A model generated the notes under the pieces. That model was not told the origin of the DNA. It searched no databases and worked only from the letters and a program-made list of their open reading frames with translations. A program made the position numbers and the translations under genes. This document shows positions 8,813-18,417 of a stretch of 64,000 bases of DNA, piece by piece; positions within the stretch are counted from its first letter, which is position 1; every line of letters begins with the position of its first letter. The stretch spans positions 186,001 through 250,000 of the forward strand of contig JADZCT010000047.1 of NCBI GenBank assembly GCA_020851455.1. Direction: 5' to 3'. The DNA is from Gemmatimonadaceae bacterium. Lineage in GTDB: Bacteria > Gemmatimonadota > Gemmatimonadetes > Gemmatimonadales > Gemmatimonadaceae.

Positions 8813-10032
8813 CGCAGTCCCCCTGGACGCACACACACGGCTTCTGCGTCCACGCAGCCGTCAATCAGCACCAGTTCAAACCGCGCACCAGGCGCATAAT
8901 GTGCCACGCGCGACATCGCCGCTCCTCCGACGCTGCGCGGAAACGCGTACCCGCGCTGCAGGATCGCCAGCGGCGAAAGGGCATTCACGCGGCTGGCCGC
9001 CCCGCCAAGTCGCTCCCGCCCCCGGTCGAGCACCCGCTGCGCGCGGCCGCGGATCTCGCGTGCGGCCCGGGCTGAATCGTTGCGCCCGGCCTCGACCCGC
9101 CGCCGGAGCGACGCCCCCATCGAAGCCGAGAGCGCCTGCAGGTCGCGCCGCAAGTCATTGAGCATCGGCGTCACGAGTTCCGCGGCTGCGCTCGGGGTGG
9201 CGGCGCGTACGTCGGCCACGAGGTCGGCGATCGTGATATCAATTTCATGGCCCACCGCGCTCACCGTCGGTGTTGGCGAGGCCGCTATTGCGCGCGCCAC
9301 CCCTTCGTCGTTGAACGCCCACAGGTCCTCGCGGGAGCCGCCGCCCCGCCCGATGATCAGCACGTCGGCGCCACCCCACCGCGCCGCCATCTCCAGCGCG
9401 CGCACAAGCGAGGCAGGAGCCGCCTCACCCTGGACGGCCGCCGGAATCACCACGACGTCAATGGATGGGTTTCGCCGCGCGATCACCGACACGACGTCGT
9501 GCATCGCGGCCCCGTCAACGCTGGTGACGACGCCGACTACCCGCGGAAAACGCGGAATGGGTCGCTTCCGGGCGGGGTCGAGAAGCCCGTCCGCCTCCAG
9601 CGCGGCCTTTACCCGCTCGAGCGCCTTCCTCCAGAGCCCCTCGCCTTCGGCCTCCATCCCCCGGACAGCGAACTGCACCCGGCTTCGCGCGGCCCACATG
9701 GTGAGCTGGCCGAATGCCACGACCTGCATTCCGTCGTCGGGCGCCGCCGGGAGCGCGCGCTGGTCGCGCGACCAGACCACGCAGTCCATCGAGGCGAGCC
9801 GATCCTTGAGCGTGAAGTACCAGTGGCCGTTCCGGTGGCGCGTGAAGTTACTCACCTCGCCCGAGACCCACAGCGGCGGGAACGCTCCTTCGAGTGCGTC
9901 CTTGGCCGCCGTTGCAAGGGCCGATACAGGCAGCGCGCGTTCCGGCGCTCCGCCTGGAGTGACCGCCGGCTCGGCGCGCTCCCGCCCGCGCCGTGCACCC
10001 GCCGCCGATCCGCCGGCGCGCGCTGCCCCCAT
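8809..10032 (-). CDS. xseA: Exodeoxyribonuclease VII large subunit
   Basis: Catalytic subunit of the single-strand DNA exonuclease, 407 residues. An OB-fold (WVSGEVSNF to about residue 130) is followed by the XseA core with GVVTSVDGAAMHD, IIGRGGGSREDLWAFNDE and VGHEIDITIAD. The N-terminal ~30 residues are Ala/Arg-rich and poorly conserved. The ATG at 10032 shares one base with the folD stop (TGATG). It is coupled downstream to xseB. Confidence 0.96.
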   Translation of the reverse strand: MGAARAGGSAAGARRGRERAEPAVTPGGAPERALPVSALATAAKDALEGAFPPLWVSGEVSNFTRHRNGHWYFTLKDRLASMDCVVWSRDQRALPAAPDDGMQVVAFGQLTMWAARSRVQFAVRGMEAEGEGLWRKALERVKAALEADGLLDPARKRPIPRFPRVVGVVTSVDGAAMHDVVSVIARRNPSIDVVVIPAAVQGEAAPASLVRALEMAARWGGADVLIIGRGGGSREDLWAFNDEGVARAIAASPTPTVSAVGHEIDITIADLVADVRAATPSAAAELVTPMLNDLRRDLQALSASMGASLRRRVEAGRNDSARAAREIRGRAQRVLDRGRERLGGAASRVNALSPLAILQRGYAFPRSVGGAAMSRVAHYAPGARFELVLIDGCVDAEAVCVRPGGLR

Positions 10033-10919
10033 CAGACCTGCTGCTCCGCCGCGCGAACCGTGTTTCGCCGCAGCATCGCGATCGTCCTCGGCCCCACACC
10101 ACCGGGGACGGGCGTTATGCGCGACGCCACCTGCCGCACCGACTCGTAGTGCACGTCTCCAACAAGCCGCGTGCCGGACTTCGCCGACGGATCCGCGATC
10201 CGGTTGATGCCCACGTCTATGACGACGGCTCCCGACCGCACCATATCACCCGTGACCATCTCCGGACGGCCGACGGCGGCGATTACGATGTCTGCCCGCT
10301 TCACGTGCCAGGCGAGGTCGTTGGTCCGGGAATGGCAGATGGTCACCGTCGCGTCGCCGCCAGGACCCGGCTGGATGAGCAGCGACGCCATCGGCTTCCC
10401 CACGATGTTGCTGCGGCCAATGATCACGGCGTGGCGGCCGGCGGTCTCGACGCCTGCCTCGGCAAGCAACACCTGGACCCCGGCGGGGGTGCATGGTGCA
10501 AACCCGTCCTTCTCGCCGATCAGCACCTTGCCAACGTTCACCGGGTGAAAGCCATCCACGTCCTTCGCCGGAGAGATGCGGCGAATCACCGTCTGCGGGT
10601 CAATGTGCTTCGGAAGCGGCATCTGCACCAGGATGCCGTGCACCGCACGGTCGCCATTGAGCCGGTCAACCAGGGCGAGCAGTTCCTCCTGCGTCGTGGA
10701 TGCTGGCAACCGAATCGTCTCGCTCTTCATCCCCGCCTCGACGCTCGCCTTTTCTTTGTTGCGCACGTAGACGGCGCTTGCGGGGTCCTCGCCCACGAGC
10801 ACTACCGTGAGGCCCGGCACGATGCCGCGCGTGGCGAGCATGGCGCACTGATCTGCCACATCGCCACGGATCTTCCTTGCGACGGCCGCGCCGTCAATGA
10901 TTTCAGCGAGCAATGTCAA
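10032..10919 (-). CDS. folD: Bifunctional methylenetetrahydrofolate dehydrogenase/cyclohydrolase
   Basis: Interconverts 5,10-methylene-, methenyl- and 10-formyl-THF with NADP(H). The product is about 295 residues. Motifs seen are [14 protein letters not shown] (catalytic Tyr/Lys), [20 protein letters not shown] (nucleotide loop) and [14 protein letters not shown]. No ATG or GTG suits the start. TTG at 10919 or TTG at 10913 gives (M)TLLAEIIDG, and both lie inside the 3' end of rny, 11-17 nt before its stop. AGAGG lies 4-5 nt before the first TTG. The gene is therefore probably coupled to rny translation. Confidence 0.93.
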   Translation of the reverse strand: MTLLAEIIDGAAVARKIRGDVADQCAMLATRGIVPGLTVVLVGEDPASAVYVRNKEKASVEAGMKSETIRLPASTTQEELLALVDRLNGDRAVHGILVQMPLPKHIDPQTVIRRISPAKDVDGFHPVNVGKVLIGEKDGFAPCTPAGVQVLLAEAGVETAGRHAVIIGRSNIVGKPMASLLIQPGPGGDATVTICHSRTNDLAWHVKRADIVIAAVGRPEMVTGDMVRSGAVVIDVGINRIADPSAKSGTRLVGDVHYESVRQVASRITPVPGGVGPRTIAMLRRNTVRAAEQQV

Positions 10920-12492
10920 CGGCCCTCTTCTCACGGATGGCGACGACTTTGATCTGGCCGGGGTACTGAAGTTCCGACTCGACCCGCCGCGCAATCTCCT
11001 CGGTGAGGGACTGCATCCGGGCGTCATCAATGTCGTCAGGGTTCACCAGCACGCGGATCTCGCGGCCGGCCTGAATCGCGAAAACGCGATCCACGCCCCG
11101 ATAGCTCGACGCGATCTTCTCGAGCCCCTCGAGGCGCTTCACGTACGTCTCGAACGCCTCGCGCCTCGCCCCGGGGCGCGACCCCGAAATGGCGTCGGCG
11201 GCCTGCACGAGCACGCTCACCTCGCTCTCGTGCGGCACGTCGTCGTGGTGCGCGGCAATGCAGTTCACCACCAGCGGGTGCTCGCCGTACTTGGTCGCGA
11301 TTTCGACGCCAAGCTGCACATGCGTGCCCTCCTGCTCGTGCGTGAGCACCTTCCCGATATCGTGCAGCAACGCTCCGCGGCGCGCCATGGCGGCGTCGAG
11401 GCCAAGCTCGTCCGCCATGCTCCCCGCCAGCCAGGCGACCTCCTTCGAGTGCTGGAGGATGTTCTGCCCGTAGCTCGTCCGCCACTTCATCCTGCCAATG
11501 AGCTTGATGATCTCGGGGTGCAGGCCATGGACGTTCACGTCGTACGCAGCCCGCTCGCCGGTCTCGACGATCCCCGCCTCCACTTCCTTTCGTGCCTTCT
11601 CCACGACTTCCTCGATCCGGCCGGGGTGGATCCGCCCGTCGGCGACCAACTTCTCCAGCGCGAGGCGCGCCACCTCGCGCCGCACTGGGTCGAAGCACGA
11701 CACCACGACGGTGTCCGGAGTGTCGTCAATGATGACGTCAACGCCGGTGGCCAGCTCGAATGCCCGGATGTTCCTGCCTTCGCGCCCGATGATGCGGCCC
11801 TTCATGTCGTCCTTGGGCAGCGACACGGCGCTCACGGTGATCTCGGCCGTGTGCTCCGCCGCGATCCGCTGGACTGCAAGGGCCACGATCTTCCGCGCCT
11901 CGCGGTCAGCGTTGCGCTTGGCCGTCTCGCGCACCTCGCGAAGCCGGCTGGCCGCGTCGGCTGCGGCCTCCTCTTCCATGCGGCGCATCAGCTCTGCCTT
12001 CGCCTCGCCAGCCGAAATCCCGGCAAGCTGCTCGATTCGCCGGCGTTCGTCCGTGATGAGCCGGTCAAGCTCCGCCTGGCGCTCGTCAACGGCCTTTTCC
12101 TTCCGGCCAATGTCCGTCGCCCTGCGACCGGCCTCCTTCTCGCGTGTCTCGATCAGGTCGAACCGTCGGTCAAGGATCGTCTCGCGCTCCTGGATGCGGC
12201 GTTCCTCCCGCTCCATCTCTTCGCGCCGGCGCCGCGCCTCACCTTCCCACTCCTCGCGGGCGCGCATCGCCTCTTCCCGGCCCGCGAGCGTCGCCTGCTT
12301 GCGAAGCGTGTCGGCGTCCCGCTCCGCATCCCCGAGGAGGCGCTTGGCCAGGTCTTCGGCCGTGTCGCGCGCCGCGCGGCGCGCGGTCAGCTCGGTCTCG
12401 CGGCCGCTGGCCGCCCCCACACGGTAAGCAATAATCGCCCCGAGTGGGCCGGCGACGGCGAGTACGATCGCCGCCACTTCCAGTCCGGTCAT
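10903..12492 (-). CDS. rny: Ribonuclease Y
   Basis: Membrane-anchored endoribonuclease that starts mRNA decay, about 529 residues. It has an N-terminal transmembrane helix (about residues 5-25), a long charged coiled coil to about residue 200, a KH domain ([16 protein letters not shown]) and an HD domain with HSKEVAW and LLHDIGKVL, ending with the usual Y-family tail. The ATG at 12492 ([10 protein letters not shown]) puts the anchor directly at the N-terminus; an in-frame start 15 nt upstream is possible. The 5' region of about 240 nt should hold the promoter. Confidence 0.96.
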   Translation of the reverse strand: MTGLEVAAIVLAVAGPLGAIIAYRVGAASGRETELTARRAARDTAEDLAKRLLGDAERDADTLRKQATLAGREEAMRAREEWEGEARRRREEMEREERRIQERETILDRRFDLIETREKEAGRRATDIGRKEKAVDERQAELDRLITDERRRIEQLAGISAGEAKAELMRRMEEEAAADAASRLREVRETAKRNADREARKIVALAVQRIAAEHTAEITVSAVSLPKDDMKGRIIGREGRNIRAFELATGVDVIIDDTPDTVVVSCFDPVRREVARLALEKLVADGRIHPGRIEEVVEKARKEVEAGIVETGERAAYDVNVHGLHPEIIKLIGRMKWRTSYGQNILQHSKEVAWLAGSMADELGLDAAMARRGALLHDIGKVLTHEQEGTHVQLGVEIATKYGEHPLVVNCIAAHHDDVPHESEVSVLVQAADAISGSRPGARREAFETYVKRLEGLEKIASSYRGVDRVFAIQAGREIRVLVNPDDIDDARMQSLTEEIARRVESELQYPGQIKVVAIREKRAVDIAR

Positions 12493-12751
12493 TTCAGTAT
12501 GCCCCAAAGCGCCACGCGGCCAACCCCTGCCCCGGACGCGGTTTCAGGAAGTCCTTCACGCCCGGTACGCACCGCAGTTCAGGAGGCAGGGGCAAGCAAT
12601 GACCGCCCGGCCAAGCGCCGCCGGCAACCAGCGGAGGGCGCGTGGCAGGAGGGGCTAACCGCGCCTGACACTTGAACCTACGGTGCGCCTGAGGAGCGCA
12701 GTCGCAAGATACGGCCGAACGGTGTGGGCGGCAACGCCCCGCGCGCCGGCC

Positions 12752-14698
12752 CTAGCCGGCCCTACCCCTGATGGCCTCCGCCACGGCGGCGCCGAGCTCC
12801 GACGGCAGGAATGGCTTCCGGAGCAGAAGGCCCGGCAGCTCCGTCGCCGGCCCGCCCCGTACTTCCTCAGGAGCGTAGGCCGTGGTGAACAGGACCCGCA
12901 GTTCCGGCCAGCGCTCGCGAAGCCGACTCGCCAGCACGGTACCGTTCATCCGCGGCATGATCACGTCGGTCACGACCAGTTCGGGTGGCACCGGATCGGC
13001 TTCCGCGATGCCGAGCGCCTCGACCCCGTCCGCCGCCTCCACCACGGCGTAGCCGCGTCCGCGGAGCGCGTCTCCCACGATTCGCCGAACCTGCGCGTCA
13101 TCTTCGACGACCAGGATCCGTCCGCTCCCGTGCGTATCGGCTCCCGCATTGCCTGCAGACACCGCCGCGTGCTCGCCCGAGGCCACCCGGGGCAGCAGCA
13201 CCTCCATCGCGGTACCAACGCCCACTTCGGATGCTGCCCTGATGAAGCCGCCGCTCTGCCGCACGATGCCATGGATCGTGGATAGCCCCAGCCCCGTGCC
13301 CTGCCCCGGCGGCTTCGTGGTGAAGAACGGCTCGAACACGCGCGCCAGGACCTCCGGCGGCATTCCCGATCCAGTGTCGGTGACGGCAATGCGCACCATC
13401 TCCACCGGAGTTCCTGCACGCTCGGATGGACGCGCCAACTCGGTTGCATCCGGAACCACCCAGACATTCCCCGTCTCGATCCGGATCGTCCCGCCGTCGG
13501 GCATTGCATCGCGCGCGTTCACGACGAGGTTCATGACAACCTGCTCCAGCTGGCTTGAGTCGCCATGGATGGCGCCGAGGTGCTCGTCGAGCCGCACGTC
13601 CAGGAGGATTTCAGCCGAAAGCACGCGCCGCAGCATCTTCTCCACGGATCGCACGACTTCGTTGACGTCCATCACGCGCACGTCGAGCAGTTGCCTGCGC
13701 CCAAAGGCGAGCAACTGCCGCGTGAGCGCAGCGGCGCGCTTGGCGGCGGCGAAGACCTCCTCGAGGTCGAGGCGCCGCGGGTCGCCCTGGGGGGTGTCCT
13801 CGATGAGGAGGCTCGAGTACGTCCCGATCACGGTGAGCAGGTTATTGAAGTCATGTGCGACGCCCCCGGCAAGCTGCGCGACCGCCTCCATCTTCTGCGC
13901 AACCCGAAGCTGCGCCTCGAGGCCGCGCCGCGCGGTCAGATCCTCCGCCATGAGCACCAGTGACATCGCTCCGCGTCGCCGCACCGTCAGGAACTCGCAG
14001 TTCACCGTCAGCGTTCGGCCCGCCGCTGTCGAGACGACGGACTCGCACCGGGCCATCGCGCCGCTCGCTATCGCATGTTCAGCGCACGCCAGCATGCCGG
14101 ACTGCCGCCATGATGCGATCTCGCGAAAGCGCTGACCGAGAAGTTGTTCTTCGCGCAGGCCGCTCATCCTGCAGGCGGCAGGATTCGCCAGCTCGCACTG
14201 CCCCGTCACGACGTCGTAGACGAGAATGCCAAAGGGCGCCTCGCGAATGACCGTCTTCTTGAACTCGTCCGCCTCGACCGCTGCCTGGTACTCTGCCGCT
14301 GCCCTCGCCTCGGCGCCGTGGCGGCCGGTGTTGTCCATCAGGGTGACCACCTGGAGCGGTCTGCCGCCGAGGTGCCACGGCGCCACGCTGACCAGCACCC
14401 ATACCGCTGCGCCGTCCCTGCGGCGCAGCGCCAGTTCGCTCGCCGGCGTGCCTGAGCCAAAGCCTGCGCGAAGCAACGCGTCATCGGCGGAACCGCCGGC
14501 ACCATGGCTCTCCGGCATGAGGTCAGCCAGCGTCAGCCCGCGCAACTCGCATGGAGAATAGCCGAGCAGGGTCCCGGCCAACCGGTTTGCATGGACGATC
14601 GCGCCATCCGGATCCGCGAGCACGACGGCGTGGGGCACTGCGTCAATGACCGACAACAGTTCCGCGCCGACAGCCATTCCGGGTGCCGCGTCGTTCAT
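12752..14698 (-). CDS. Hybrid histidine kinase, PAS-PAS-HisKA-HATPase-REC
   Basis: 648 residues with no membrane segment, so a cytoplasmic sensor. PAS domains lie at about 10-125 and 145-260. HisKA carries the phospho-acceptor H282 in GGVAHDFNNLL, followed by the N box NLVVNARDAMP (about 390-400), DTGSGM (441-446) and GTGLGLSTI (467-475). The C-terminal receiver (about 527-645) has the acidic pocket at 533-534, phospho-acceptor D578 and K628. The order kinase then receiver resembles NtrB-like hybrid kinases that lack a histidine phosphotransfer domain. No PAS cofactor residue can be named. It is divergent from the receiver protein at 15007, a likely partner. Confidence 0.93.
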   Translation of the reverse strand: MNDAAPGMAVGAELLSVIDAVPHAVVLADPDGAIVHANRLAGTLLGYSPCELRGLTLADLMPESHGAGGSADDALLRAGFGSGTPASELALRRRDGAAVWVLVSVAPWHLGGRPLQVVTLMDNTGRHGAEARAAAEYQAAVEADEFKKTVIREAPFGILVYDVVTGQCELANPAACRMSGLREEQLLGQRFREIASWRQSGMLACAEHAIASGAMARCESVVSTAAGRTLTVNCEFLTVRRRGAMSLVLMAEDLTARRGLEAQLRVAQKMEAVAQLAGGVAHDFNNLLTVIGTYSSLLIEDTPQGDPRRLDLEEVFAAAKRAAALTRQLLAFGRRQLLDVRVMDVNEVVRSVEKMLRRVLSAEILLDVRLDEHLGAIHGDSSQLEQVVMNLVVNARDAMPDGGTIRIETGNVWVVPDATELARPSERAGTPVEMVRIAVTDTGSGMPPEVLARVFEPFFTTKPPGQGTGLGLSTIHGIVRQSGGFIRAASEVGVGTAMEVLLPRVASGEHAAVSAGNAGADTHGSGRILVVEDDAQVRRIVGDALRGRGYAVVEAADGVEALGIAEADPVPPELVVTDVIMPRMNGTVLASRLRERWPELRVLFTTAYAPEEVRGGPATELPGLLLRKPFLPSELGAAVAEAIRGRAG

Positions 14699-15006
14699 GG
14701 CCGCGCCGCGGTTCTACCTGCCGGTGTGGATCCGCTCAGATGAACGCGTGGCGTACAGTGCATCGTGCATCTTCGCAAGACTGCACGCCCCCGCGCAAGC
14801 GCAGCCGCCGCTGACGCACGCCGACAGCCGCCCGCGCGCCCCTGCACGGTGGTCCGGATTCCGCTCGCAGCGCGCGAGAGTCCGTGGCTCGATACGGTAT
14901 TTCATCCCTACCGCACAGTCTCGCGCGCCGCTAGCCTACTGGCATCGGACGGGCGCTCGGAGGCGCAACAGGGCAAGTCTGCCGCGCGCCCGCCAGACAC
15001 GATTCC
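14699..15006. other. Divergent intergenic region, 308 nt
   Basis: Lies between the minus-strand hybrid kinase and the plus-strand receiver gene and must hold both promoters. Short open frames here are GC-rich noise without plausible start sites. I see no RNA gene, no strong hairpin and no confident -35/-10 pair. Confidence 0.5.
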
Positions 15007-15390
15007 ATGACTGCACAACCGCTGAGCCGCCGGTTCATCCTCGTGATCGAGGACGAGCCCGGCATTAGAAGCATCATTGACCGCCTGCTCAAGCAGTTCG
15101 GCTACCCGACGCTTCTTGCGGCCAGCGGGTCCGAAGCGCTCCGCCTGTTCGACATGCACGCGCCCGACATAGCGCTCGTGCTCCTCGACTGGACCATGCC
15201 AGGCATCGGCGGCAAGCAGACGCTTGCCGAGCTTCTTGCGCGGCGACCCGAACTGCGCGTGATTCTCGTGACGGGGTCGCGCGAAGCCACGACGGACGAC
15301 GAAGCGACGCAGGGGACCATCTCGATTCTGCTGAAGCCGTTCACCCCTACGGAACTGATGCTGGCCGTGCGCACCGTACTGGAAGCGTAG
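15007..15390 (+). CDS. Single-domain response regulator (CheY-like receiver)
   Basis: 127 residues consisting only of a receiver domain. Acidic pocket E15/D16, phospho-acceptor D61 in LLDWTMPG, and K110 in LLKPFTP are all present. There is no output domain, so it acts by protein contact or as a phosphate relay. It is divergent from the hybrid kinase, whose own receiver has the same FTTAY/LVTG-type architecture, suggesting a local phosphorelay. The start ATG at 15007 gives MTAQPLSRRFILVIEDE. Confidence 0.93.
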   Translation: MTAQPLSRRFILVIEDEPGIRSIIDRLLKQFGYPTLLAASGSEALRLFDMHAPDIALVLLDWTMPGIGGKQTLAELLARRPELRVILVTGSREATTDDEATQGTISILLKPFTPTELMLAVRTVLEA

Positions 15391-15411
15391 GGCGCCGGCG
15401 CACTCGGCAAG

Positions 15412-15714
15412 TCAGGCAGTCGGCCCGCGCTTCCCGGGCGGCAACCACCGACGCAACTCAGCCGCCAGCGAGCGCATTGATCCGGCCACCGCCTCGCGCT
15501 CCTCACGCTCGCGGAAGAGCTCGTCTGCGATCGCAAATGCCGCGAGGATAGCCGCCTTGTGAGACTCGACCACCGACGCATTCCCGGTTACGTCGCGGAC
15601 GGCCTTGTCCACATGTTCAGCCAGTGCCTTCGTACGTTCAGGAGCCGCGTCGCTACGAATCGTGTACTCCTCGCCACCGATCGTCACGCGCGTCGAGTGC
15701 TTGGGCCCGCTCAC
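15412..15714 (-). CDS. zapA: Cell division protein ZapA
   Basis: 100 residues. The N-terminus STRVTIGGEEYTIRSDAAPERTK is the ZapA beta-hairpin and start of helix, followed by the long helix with HVDKAV and a hydrophobic stretch AAILAAFAIADEL. ZapA binds and bundles FtsZ at the division ring. The ATG overlaps the stop of the upstream coiled-coil gene by 4 nt (ATGA). It is convergent with the receiver gene 21 nt away. Confidence 0.88.
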   Translation of the reverse strand: MSGPKHSTRVTIGGEEYTIRSDAAPERTKALAEHVDKAVRDVTGNASVVESHKAAILAAFAIADELFREREEREAVAGSMRSLAAELRRWLPPGKRGPTA

Positions 15715-16001
15715 CTGGATTCCTCCTCGTGCTGCTGGCGAAGGAACCGGAGCTTCTCGATCGCATCGTCCGTGCGGCCGGCCGCCTCCGCCAGGCGGGC
15801 GCGTAATGACGCATTCTCCGCTTCGAGCCCTGCCACGCGCTCTTCCGCCGCGGCGTCCCCGCCGCCGCCCCGCGTCGCAATAGCCTTCAGGCGCGCCTCT
15901 GCCACCTGCGCGCGCTTGCGGAACGCTGCGACCTCCTCGCCCAGATTGCGAACGAGGGTCTCGAGTTCGCGGAACGCCAGCGCGTCAGCCCGCTCGGACA
16001 C
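15711..16001 (-). CDS. Small coiled-coil protein, possible ZapB-like partner of ZapA
   Basis: 96 residues, nearly all heptad-like helix from residue 5 to 90, with a Gly-rich break (RGGGGDAAAE) in the middle. No signal peptide or membrane segment. It overlaps pheT upstream by 17 nt and zapA downstream by 4 nt, so it is made together with ZapA. Size, coiled-coil nature and position recall ZapB, but sequence similarity cannot be judged by eye, so the function is inferred. Confidence 0.75.
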   Translation of the reverse strand: MSERADALAFRELETLVRNLGEEVAAFRKRAQVAEARLKAIATRGGGGDAAAEERVAGLEAENASLRARLAEAAGRTDDAIEKLRFLRQQHEEESR

Positions 16002-18417
16002 TGATCCCCAGTTCCTGGCCGAGCATCTTCAGCACCTGCGCGCGCCGGCCTTCGACTTCCTTGTCGCGTAGCGTGCGCTCCGGATGGCGGAACGTCAACC
16101 GCCAGGCAAGCGAGCGGGTGCCGACGGGAATCCCGCTGCCGCGGTATTCATCGAACAATGCGATGGATTCCAGCGTTTCACCCGCCGTGCGCCGCATCAA
16201 GCGTTCGACCTCGGTGGCCGGAACACCGTCAGGAACGACCAGGGCAAGGTCAAACTCCGCGGCCGGTGTCGTGGGCAACGCGACGTACCGCCTCGGAACA
16301 CGCACAGAAGGTATCTCGCCCCGTGAATAGTCGTGGGTTCCGCGGGCCGCCACGGCAGCCGTGGCCACCCGCCCGAGCGTGACTTCCACGCCAAACGCCG
16401 GTGCGGCCCACACCGGCGCATCGAGTTCCACGGAACGAACGACACCCCGCGCCGCGCCGTCAACTGCAACCGACCAGAGCGTTCCCGCGCTTCCCTCGGT
16501 GATGTCAACCCGCGCGCCACGCCACGCAGCGCGCGCGATGAGCTCGGCCAGCCCCTTCGCGTCCCATGCGTCGAATGCGGGCGGCTCCGCCTCCGTGAAA
16601 TGGGACGGCCTGCGGGCCCCCATCACGAGGGCGCCAACGCGCATCTCCTCGCGCACGTCGCCACTGGCAGCTACGACAAACGAAGTCCCGATCTCGAACA
16701 GGCGTACGTCCCGCTGCATCCGCGACAGGTTGTATTCAGCGCGGCGCGCAAGCGTCGTCAGGATCTGCGTCCGGAGGTACGGCTCATCCTCGCCAATCGG
16801 ATTCCGCACGCGCACGGCCCCAAGCGAGCCGCTGTCGGGCGATGCGATGTACGGCAGCGGACGCACTTCGCAAAGACCGGCTGCCACGAGCGCGTCTCGC
16901 ACGCGCACGCCCACTGCGTAGAGCGGGTGATCCGGCACGCTGCTCGGTCGCGAGCCCGCAAGCGCGTCTGGCAGGCGGTCGTATCCTCGCAACCGCGCGA
17001 CTTCCTCGACCAGATCCACGTCGCGCGAGACGTCGTGCCTCCACGAAGGCGGGGTCACGCGCAGGCCGGCGTCTCCCTTTGCGACCGAGAATCCCACGGA
17101 CTCAAGAATCTTCACCGTCTCGGCGGAGCCAACGCGGTCACCGAGAAGCTTCCCGACCTTTGTCGGCTGTAGCAGCACGCTCTTTCGCGCCGTCGGCTTC
17201 GCGCCCACATCTATCAGCGCTTCAATGACGCCGCCCGCTACTGCAATCACGAGCCCCCCGGCGAGCGCAGCCATCCTCGCGACGGCCGCGTCGTCTATCC
17301 CGCGCTCGAACCGATAGCTCGCGTCGGTGGACATGCCAAGCTGCCGACGCCCCGCGCGCACGACACGCGGCGAGAATGTCGCCACCTCGAGGAGAATGTC
17401 GGTCGTCGCGCCGGTCACCTCGCTTGCCTGCCCGCCCATGATCCCGGCAAGCGCACTCGCGGCGTTCCCGTCGCCGATCACGAGAACCTCCGGCGACAGC
17501 GCCCGATCCACCCCGTCGAGAGTAACGATCCGCTCGCCCGGGCGAGCCCGCCGCACGATCACCTTCGCGCCGGCCAGCTTCGCGAGGTCGAAGGCATGCA
17601 CTGGCTGGCCGAACCCGTGCAGCAGATAATTGGTCGCATCCACGACGTTGCTGATTGACCGCCCGCCAACCGCCTCGATGCGCCGCCGCAGCCAGTCAGG
17701 GCTCGGCCCGACCTTCACGCCTCGGATGATCGCCGCACAGTACCGCGGGCAGTCGGCGGCGTCCTCAATCGTCACGCTCACTCCACCCGCGGATTCGGAC
17801 GACTCGCCCCGCACGGCCCGCTTCACACCCTTCACAGCGGCAAGTTCGGCGGGCATCCCTGCCGGCTTCCCGGTGAGCGCGGCAACCTCGCGCGCGATTC
17901 CGAGGTGCGAGAGCAGGTCCGGCCTGTTGGGCAGCACGTCCACGGCAAGCCGGACATCGCCAAGCTTGAGGACGTCGAGCAGCGGCGTTCCGGGCGCGGC
18001 ATCCGTATCGAGCGTCATGATGCCGTCGTGGTCGTCGCCCAGCATGAGCTCGCGTGGCGAGCAGAGCATACCGTTCGACGTGAACCCGCGGATCTTCCGC
18101 TTTTCGATGACGAGACCCCCGGGCATCCGCGTGCCCGTGCGCGCAAACGGATAACTGGCGCCGACGGTCACGTTAGGCGCGCCGCACACCACATCGAGCA
18201 GCGTACCGGATCCATCGTCCACCTTGTTGAACGAGAGGCGGGTATCGGGAATCTTCTCGCTTTCCACCACGCGCCCCACGACAAACGGATCCAGCTCTGC
18301 CCGAATGCGCTCGAATCCCTCCACCGTGGCAACGTGCATGGTGAGAAGGTCGCGCACCGCTTCCGCCGAGAGGTCGTGGGGGACGAACGCCTTCAGCCAC
18401 TCGAAGGAGATGTTCAT
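15985..18417 (-). CDS. pheT: Phenylalanyl-tRNA synthetase beta subunit
   Basis: 810 residues from the ATG at 18417 (MNISFEWLKAFVP). An N-terminal tRNA-binding OB domain (VVGRVVESEKIPDTRLSF) is followed by B3/4 and B5 editing/structural domains, and the C-terminal ferredoxin-fold anticodon-binding domain with FRHPERTLRDKEV. It forms the heterotetramer with PheS. The start overlaps the pheS stop as ATGA. The same open frame continues far upstream into pheS, but that part is a shadow. Confidence 0.97.
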   Translation of the reverse strand: MNISFEWLKAFVPHDLSAEAVRDLLTMHVATVEGFERIRAELDPFVVGRVVESEKIPDTRLSFNKVDDGSGTLLDVVCGAPNVTVGASYPFARTGTRMPGGLVIEKRKIRGFTSNGMLCSPRELMLGDDHDGIMTLDTDAAPGTPLLDVLKLGDVRLAVDVLPNRPDLLSHLGIAREVAALTGKPAGMPAELAAVKGVKRAVRGESSESAGGVSVTIEDAADCPRYCAAIIRGVKVGPSPDWLRRRIEAVGGRSISNVVDATNYLLHGFGQPVHAFDLAKLAGAKVIVRRARPGERIVTLDGVDRALSPEVLVIGDGNAASALAGIMGGQASEVTGATTDILLEVATFSPRVVRAGRRQLGMSTDASYRFERGIDDAAVARMAALAGGLVIAVAGGVIEALIDVGAKPTARKSVLLQPTKVGKLLGDRVGSAETVKILESVGFSVAKGDAGLRVTPPSWRHDVSRDVDLVEEVARLRGYDRLPDALAGSRPSSVPDHPLYAVGVRVRDALVAAGLCEVRPLPYIASPDSGSLGAVRVRNPIGEDEPYLRTQILTTLARRAEYNLSRMQRDVRLFEIGTSFVVAASGDVREEMRVGALVMGARRPSHFTEAEPPAFDAWDAKGLAELIARAAWRGARVDITEGSAGTLWSVAVDGAARGVVRSVELDAPVWAAPAFGVEVTLGRVATAAVAARGTHDYSRGEIPSVRVPRRYVALPTTPAAEFDLALVVPDGVPATEVERLMRRTAGETLESIALFDEYRGSGIPVGTRSLAWRLTFRHPERTLRDKEVEGRRAQVLKMLGQELGISVRAG

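Noticed and set aside
10897-12675. Long plus-strand open frame of 592 codons opposite rny
   Set aside because: Antisense mirror of the real RNase Y frame; high GC leaves opposite frames open and the product has no recognisable motifs.
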